This document shows positions 60,867 to 64,000 of a stretch of DNA of 64,000 nt, in pieces. Numbering within the stretch: the stretch's first letter is position 1; every line of letters starts with the position of its first letter. The notes under the pieces were generated by a model that was not told the origin of the DNA, made no database searches, and worked only from the letters and a program-made list of their open reading frames with translations. The translations under genes and the position numbers were made by a program. The stretch spans positions 1-64,000 of the forward strand of contig NZ_JAKRYL010000002.1 in the NCBI RefSeq assembly GCF_023555415.1, read 5' to 3'. The stretch comes from Halalkalibacter alkaliphilus (GTDB lineage Bacteria > Bacillota > Bacilli > Bacillales > Bacillaceae_D).

Positions 60867-61030
60867 GAGCTGTCCTAAAAGGTGTGTTTTTGACCTTTTG
60901 GGACAGCCCCGAAGCAATGAGCGGAGTCGCTACATTTTTCTTGAAGCCTTGAGAGGAGTGGGTTCCTCCTCTCAAGGCGCGTAGCGAACGGAGCCATTGC
61001 CACCTCTGTTATCAGCTTTTGAGACAACCC
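60867..61030. repeat. Compound palindromic repeat element with terminal inverted repeats
   Basis: About 164 bases. Outer ends GAGCTGTCCTAAAAGGTG and the inverse of CAGCTTTTGAGACAACCC match at 13 of 18 positions. Inside are a 15-bp stem (60869-60907; GCTGTCC.AAAAGGT), a 12-bp stem CCTTGAGAGGAG / CTCCTCTCAAGG (60947-60977), and partly paired GCAATG...TCGCTAC arms (60914-60933 and 60981-61000). It has no ORF. It may be a MITE or BOX-like repeat that also terminates resDE transcription. Confidence 0.6.
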
Positions 61031-61044
61031 TTTTTTTATCCTTA

Positions 61045-61218
61045 TTAGTTCGATAACTTATAATAAGCAGCAATCCAGCGTTCTTTTGTGTTCGAATCAG
61101 TGAATGAGAGATAATGAAATAATGTCAGTAAGCTCTTGCGGTCCATATTTTTAATAAAAGCAAGAATAACTTTCTCATCTTTTGTTTGATTTAAAAAGGT
61201 GATTAGTTCATATCTCAT
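61045..61218 (-). CDS. Small protein downstream of metE
   Basis: 57 residues starting MRYELITFLNQTKDEKVILA and containing RKSLLTLFHYLSFTDSNTKE. AAGGAG lies 7 bases before the ATG, and the gene starts 14 bases after the metE stop on the same strand, so it should be co-transcribed under the cobalamin riboswitch. It is soluble, helical and slightly basic; I do not recognise a family. Confidence 0.6.
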   Translation of the reverse strand: MRYELITFLNQTKDEKVILAFIKNMDRKSLLTLFHYLSFTDSNTKERWIAAYYKLSN

Positions 61219-61231
61219 TTGCAGCTCCTTC

Positions 61232-63511
61232 TTATTGAGTGACTTGTTTGGTAAGCTGATTTCTTGCAGATTTCGCAGCCTTCACCATGACCTCTAAAGC
61301 AGCAACCGTTTCTTTTTCACCACGTGTTTTTAACCCGCAGTCTGGATTTACCCAAAAAAGTTCAGCTGGTAAAACCGACAGTGCTCGCTCGATAGTTGAA
61401 GTCATTTCTTCTTCACTTGGAACACGAGGACTGTGAATATCGTACACACCAAGTCCAATACCTTTGTCGTAAATATTAGTTTCAAATGCAGAGATGATTT
61501 CCGCATGACTTCTTGAAGTTTCAATGGAGATAACATCGGCATCGAGTTCTTTTATAGCTTCGATAATTTCATTAAAATCGCTGTAACACATATGTGTATG
61601 AATTTGTGTCGTTTCTGCTACATCTGATGTGCTCATCCGGAAGGCTTCAACGGCCCAATTTAAATACGTATTGTGTTTTTCTTTCTTTAATGGTAGACCT
61701 TCTCTTAAGGCAGGTTCATCAACTTGAATCATGGTAATTCCCGCATGTTCTAATGATTGAACTTCTTTTAGTAAAGCTTCTGCAATTTGATAGGCCGCTT
61801 CTTGGTGTGGGATATCGTTACGAACGAAGGACCAATTCAAAATTGTAACTGGACCTGTTAACATTCCTTTAACTGGACGGTCGGTAAGAGACTGAGCATA
61901 AAGTGTTTCATTAAGCGTCATCGGTTTATCGAGTGATACGTTACCGAAAATGATTGGTGGTTTGACGCAGCGTGATCCATATGATTGCACCCAGCCATTT
62001 TTAGAAAAGGCAAATCCATTTAACTTCTCACCAAAAAATTCAACCATATCATTTCGTTCAAATTCTCCATGTACGAGGACATCAATATCTAACTCTTCTT
62101 GAATGCGAATCCATCTAGCGATCATGGATTTGATATTAGCCTCGTATGTATCATTCGATAGTTCACCTTTTCTCCATTTAAATCGAGCTTTTCTAACCTC
62201 TTTTGTTTGAGGGAAGCTACCAATCGTTGTTGTAGGTAGGAGTGGTAAATTCCATTTTTGGTTTTGTAACTGATATCTCTCTTGAAATTCCTTTGTTCGT
62301 TTAGTAGGAAGCCCGGCAGTTTCTTTTCTCACACGCCAATTTGATTCGTTTAATTTTTCAAATGACTGTTGATGACGGTTCAATAACTCTAGAGATGACT
62401 GAGTGGGGTCGTTTGTTACATCTCTTAGCAACCTTAATTCATCTAGTTTTTCGTCTCCAAAAGCTAAGGCGTCTTTAACAATAGGGTCTAGACCTGTTTC
62501 TTGCTCTAAACAAACAGGGACATGGAGCAAGCTAGAAGTTGGTTGCAAAATTTGATTTTTAAAGGGGACATGATTGCTAAGCTTATTTATAATTTGATGG
62601 CTTTCTAGCAGGTTGCTTCGCCAAATATTCCTTCCATCAATGATTCCTACCCCTAAAACCTTATCTTCAGGAAAACCAAATCGTTCAATAGCATCAATGT
62701 TTTCTTTATAGCCATATACAAAATCGAGACCAATTCCCTTAACCGGAATTTGTACTAATTGTTCATAGTGAGAAACGGACTCAAAATACGTTTGCAATAT
62801 GATATTGACATTAGGTACGTTTGTTACAATTTCACGGTAAAGGTTAGAGAAAATTTCCATTTCCTCTTTTGTTATATCCATAACAAGATAAGGTTCATCT
62901 ACTTGTACGAGTTTCGCACCGGCATCAGCAAGTTCAGACAACAATTGTGTATATACTGGAACAAAACTGTTTAAGATGTTAGCAAACTCTTCTTTTTTAT
63001 AGCCTTTTGCTAGTTTTAAAAAAGTAAAAGGTCCAAGAATAACTGGTTTACCAATTATATTTAATTCTTTTTTTGCTTCTAAGAATGCATGAAGCGGTTT
63101 GTTTTCAACTAATTCGGGTTCTTTATTTTCAATTTCTGGAACGATGTAATGATAGTTTGTATCAAACCACTTAGTCATTTCGCATGCATGTGCCGCTTGG
63201 TTTCCGCGGGCCATGGCAAAATATGTTGATAAAGAAACCGGACCAGACGTATGAGCAAAACGTTTCGGCACTAATCCAAACATAGAAGCCGTATCAAGTA
63301 CGTGATCATAGTAAGAGAAATCACCGATAGGAATATAATCAATGCCTTTATTTTTTTGCTTTTGAAGGTGATGCAGACGGTACTTTTTCATTCTTGTGGA
63401 AAATGTTTCCTCATTGATCGTAGAAGCCCAAAATGATTCTAATGTTTTTTTCCATTCACGGTTCTCGCCAATACGAGGATAACCTAAATTACTGCTTTTA
63501 ACTGTTTTCAT
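61232..63511 (-). CDS. metE: Cobalamin-independent methionine synthase
   Basis: 759 residues, two-barrel MetE. The N-terminal half starts SNLGYPRIGENREWKK; the C-terminal catalytic half contains TTTIGSFPQT, IQVDEPALREGLP and zinc ligands in HTHMCYSDF and NPDCGLKTRG. It transfers the methyl group of 5-methyl-tetrahydropteroyl-polyglutamate to homocysteine. AGGAGG precedes the ATG. Regulation is visible: a cobalamin riboswitch and terminator lie upstream, so it should be off when B12 is plentiful. Confidence 0.97.
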   Translation of the reverse strand: MKTVKSSNLGYPRIGENREWKKTLESFWASTINEETFSTRMKKYRLHHLQKQKNKGIDYIPIGDFSYYDHVLDTASMFGLVPKRFAHTSGPVSLSTYFAMARGNQAAHACEMTKWFDTNYHYIVPEIENKEPELVENKPLHAFLEAKKELNIIGKPVILGPFTFLKLAKGYKKEEFANILNSFVPVYTQLLSELADAGAKLVQVDEPYLVMDITKEEMEIFSNLYREIVTNVPNVNIILQTYFESVSHYEQLVQIPVKGIGLDFVYGYKENIDAIERFGFPEDKVLGVGIIDGRNIWRSNLLESHQIINKLSNHVPFKNQILQPTSSLLHVPVCLEQETGLDPIVKDALAFGDEKLDELRLLRDVTNDPTQSSLELLNRHQQSFEKLNESNWRVRKETAGLPTKRTKEFQERYQLQNQKWNLPLLPTTTIGSFPQTKEVRKARFKWRKGELSNDTYEANIKSMIARWIRIQEELDIDVLVHGEFERNDMVEFFGEKLNGFAFSKNGWVQSYGSRCVKPPIIFGNVSLDKPMTLNETLYAQSLTDRPVKGMLTGPVTILNWSFVRNDIPHQEAAYQIAEALLKEVQSLEHAGITMIQVDEPALREGLPLKKEKHNTYLNWAVEAFRMSTSDVAETTQIHTHMCYSDFNEIIEAIKELDADVISIETSRSHAEIISAFETNIYDKGIGLGVYDIHSPRVPSEEEMTSTIERALSVLPAELFWVNPDCGLKTRGEKETVAALEVMVKAAKSARNQLTKQVTQ

Positions 63512-63541
63512 GAAATAGCCTCCTAAATAATGTTATAAACG

Positions 63542-63585
63542 AAAAAAATGGATATCATTACCGAAAATAGGGTAACGATATCCAT
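63542..63585 (-). terminator. Riboswitch-controlled terminator before metE
   Basis: On the minus strand ATGGATATCGTTACC pairs with GGTAATGATATCCAT, one mismatch, followed by TTTTTTT. It lies between the cobalamin aptamer and the metE ribosome site. Confidence 0.92.
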
Positions 63586-63645
63586 AGAAAAATTAATGAA
63601 ATATTGTTAACACCTCCCTATCTCCCGTAGGTAAAGCAGTGTTGT

Positions 63646-63811
63646 TAAAATAGGCAGGTCTCCTGGCTCTAGAATCAACGTCATCATGGTCTTCCCAGCA
63701 GTGGCCAGTGACAATTCATGATAACTCCTCTAATACAGTGGCGGGACCGCTCCGGATTTTCACCGGATTCCCTTTTAAACTTTGAATCAACATTCAAAGT
63801 ACCTATTTTCA
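63646..63811 (-). promoter_or_regulatory. Cobalamin (B12) riboswitch
   Basis: Read on the minus strand, P1 is AAAATAGG pairing with CCTATTTT. Conserved core elements are AAAGGGAATCCGGTGAAAAT, TCCGGAGCGGTCCCGCCACTG, and the B12 box GAGCCAGGAGACCTGCC. Adenosylcobalamin binding is expected to favour the downstream terminator and shut off metE. Confidence 0.96.
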
Positions 63812-63830
63812 ACATATGAAATTGTTTTAA

Positions 63831-63860
63831 ACTTTATCTTAAGAGGTAGTTGGTTGTCAA
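63831..63860 (-). promoter_or_regulatory. Candidate sigma-A promoter for the metE leader
   Basis: On the minus strand TTGACA (63860-63855) and TAAAGT (63836-63831) are 18 bases apart, about 20 bases before the aptamer. The remaining 63861-64000 holds no gene I can support. Confidence 0.65.
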
Positions 63861-64000
63861 TAGTTATTTTATTATCACATTTAAAAACCTAGTGTTTTTA
63901 TGTGGATACAATAATCATGTATACTAAAATGAATGGAGCGTCTCAGGTAATACTACTACTATCTTGGATAGAACGTACATATTTTTAAAAAAGCGATTTC

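Noticed and set aside
63861-64000. A possible new leader or promoter at the right end (TATACT at 63920)
   Set aside because: The -35 region is poor and the downstream sequence is cut off by the window edge.

Overview
The window looks like chromosome from a low-GC, endospore-forming Bacillaceae bacterium. The evidence is two gerA-type germinant receptor operons, a spoVA-type operon, dacB-spmA-spmB, strong AAAGGAGG-type ribosome binding sites with many TTG and GTG starts, and a Bacillus-like order ribD-E-BA-H / ribT / DUF309 / scpA-scpB / dacB-spmA-spmB / rluB-resABCDE. No tRNA, rRNA, CRISPR array or intact insertion sequence was seen. The species cannot be named from the sequence alone.

Layout. 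0-7 kb: a membrane permease, a MarR-MATE efflux pair, a DEAD-box helicase, and a guanine-class riboswitch in front of an amidohydrolase followed by a gamma-glutamylcyclotransferase-like gene. 7-15 kb: two consecutive germination operons, A-B-C and then small two-TM protein-B-A-C. 15-21.5 kb: fatty acid desaturase, a YoxD-like reductase, ribokinase and a SWIM-SNF2 helicase. 22-26.4 kb: a compact gas vesicle operon (A-O-N-F-G-L-S-K-J plus a 49-residue ORF). 26.7-32.4 kb: an FMN riboswitch and the riboflavin genes, with the pyrophosphatase ppaC placed between ribH and ribT. 32.5-34.5 kb: DUF309 and scpAB. 34.6-47.6 kb: a large insert relative to the B. subtilis order, rich in spore-membrane genes. 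47.8-50 kb: dacB-spmA-spmB. 50.2-53.8 kb: a second insert with a DUF421 gene, a doubly frameshifted ClC channel and gabD. 53.9-60.9 kb: rluB-resABC-resDE. 61-64 kb: metE on the minus strand with a 57-codon follower, controlled by a cobalamin riboswitch and terminator.

The most striking region is about 37-51 kb. It holds an operon closely resembling the spoVA2mob operon known from heat-resistant Bacillus spores (DUF1657, YhcN/YlaJ-like lipoprotein, SpoVAC, SpoVAD, SpoVAEb, DUF1657, and 2Duf = DUF421 plus DUF1657). Around it are a second 2Duf gene, four further DUF421 genes, one decayed DUF421 fragment, another DUF1657 gene, a K+ channel-like protein and small lipoproteins. All of this sits between scpB and dacB, and between spmB and rluB, inside an otherwise conserved backbone. 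This reads as an expanded spore inner-membrane or heat-resistance locus that has duplicated and partly decayed.

Several starts were moved from the longest possible ORF to the codon with a good Shine-Dalgarno sequence. Three genes were recovered that a simple ORF scan misses: the gvp-operon 49-mer, the metE follower, and the full-length reading of the frameshifted ClC gene.
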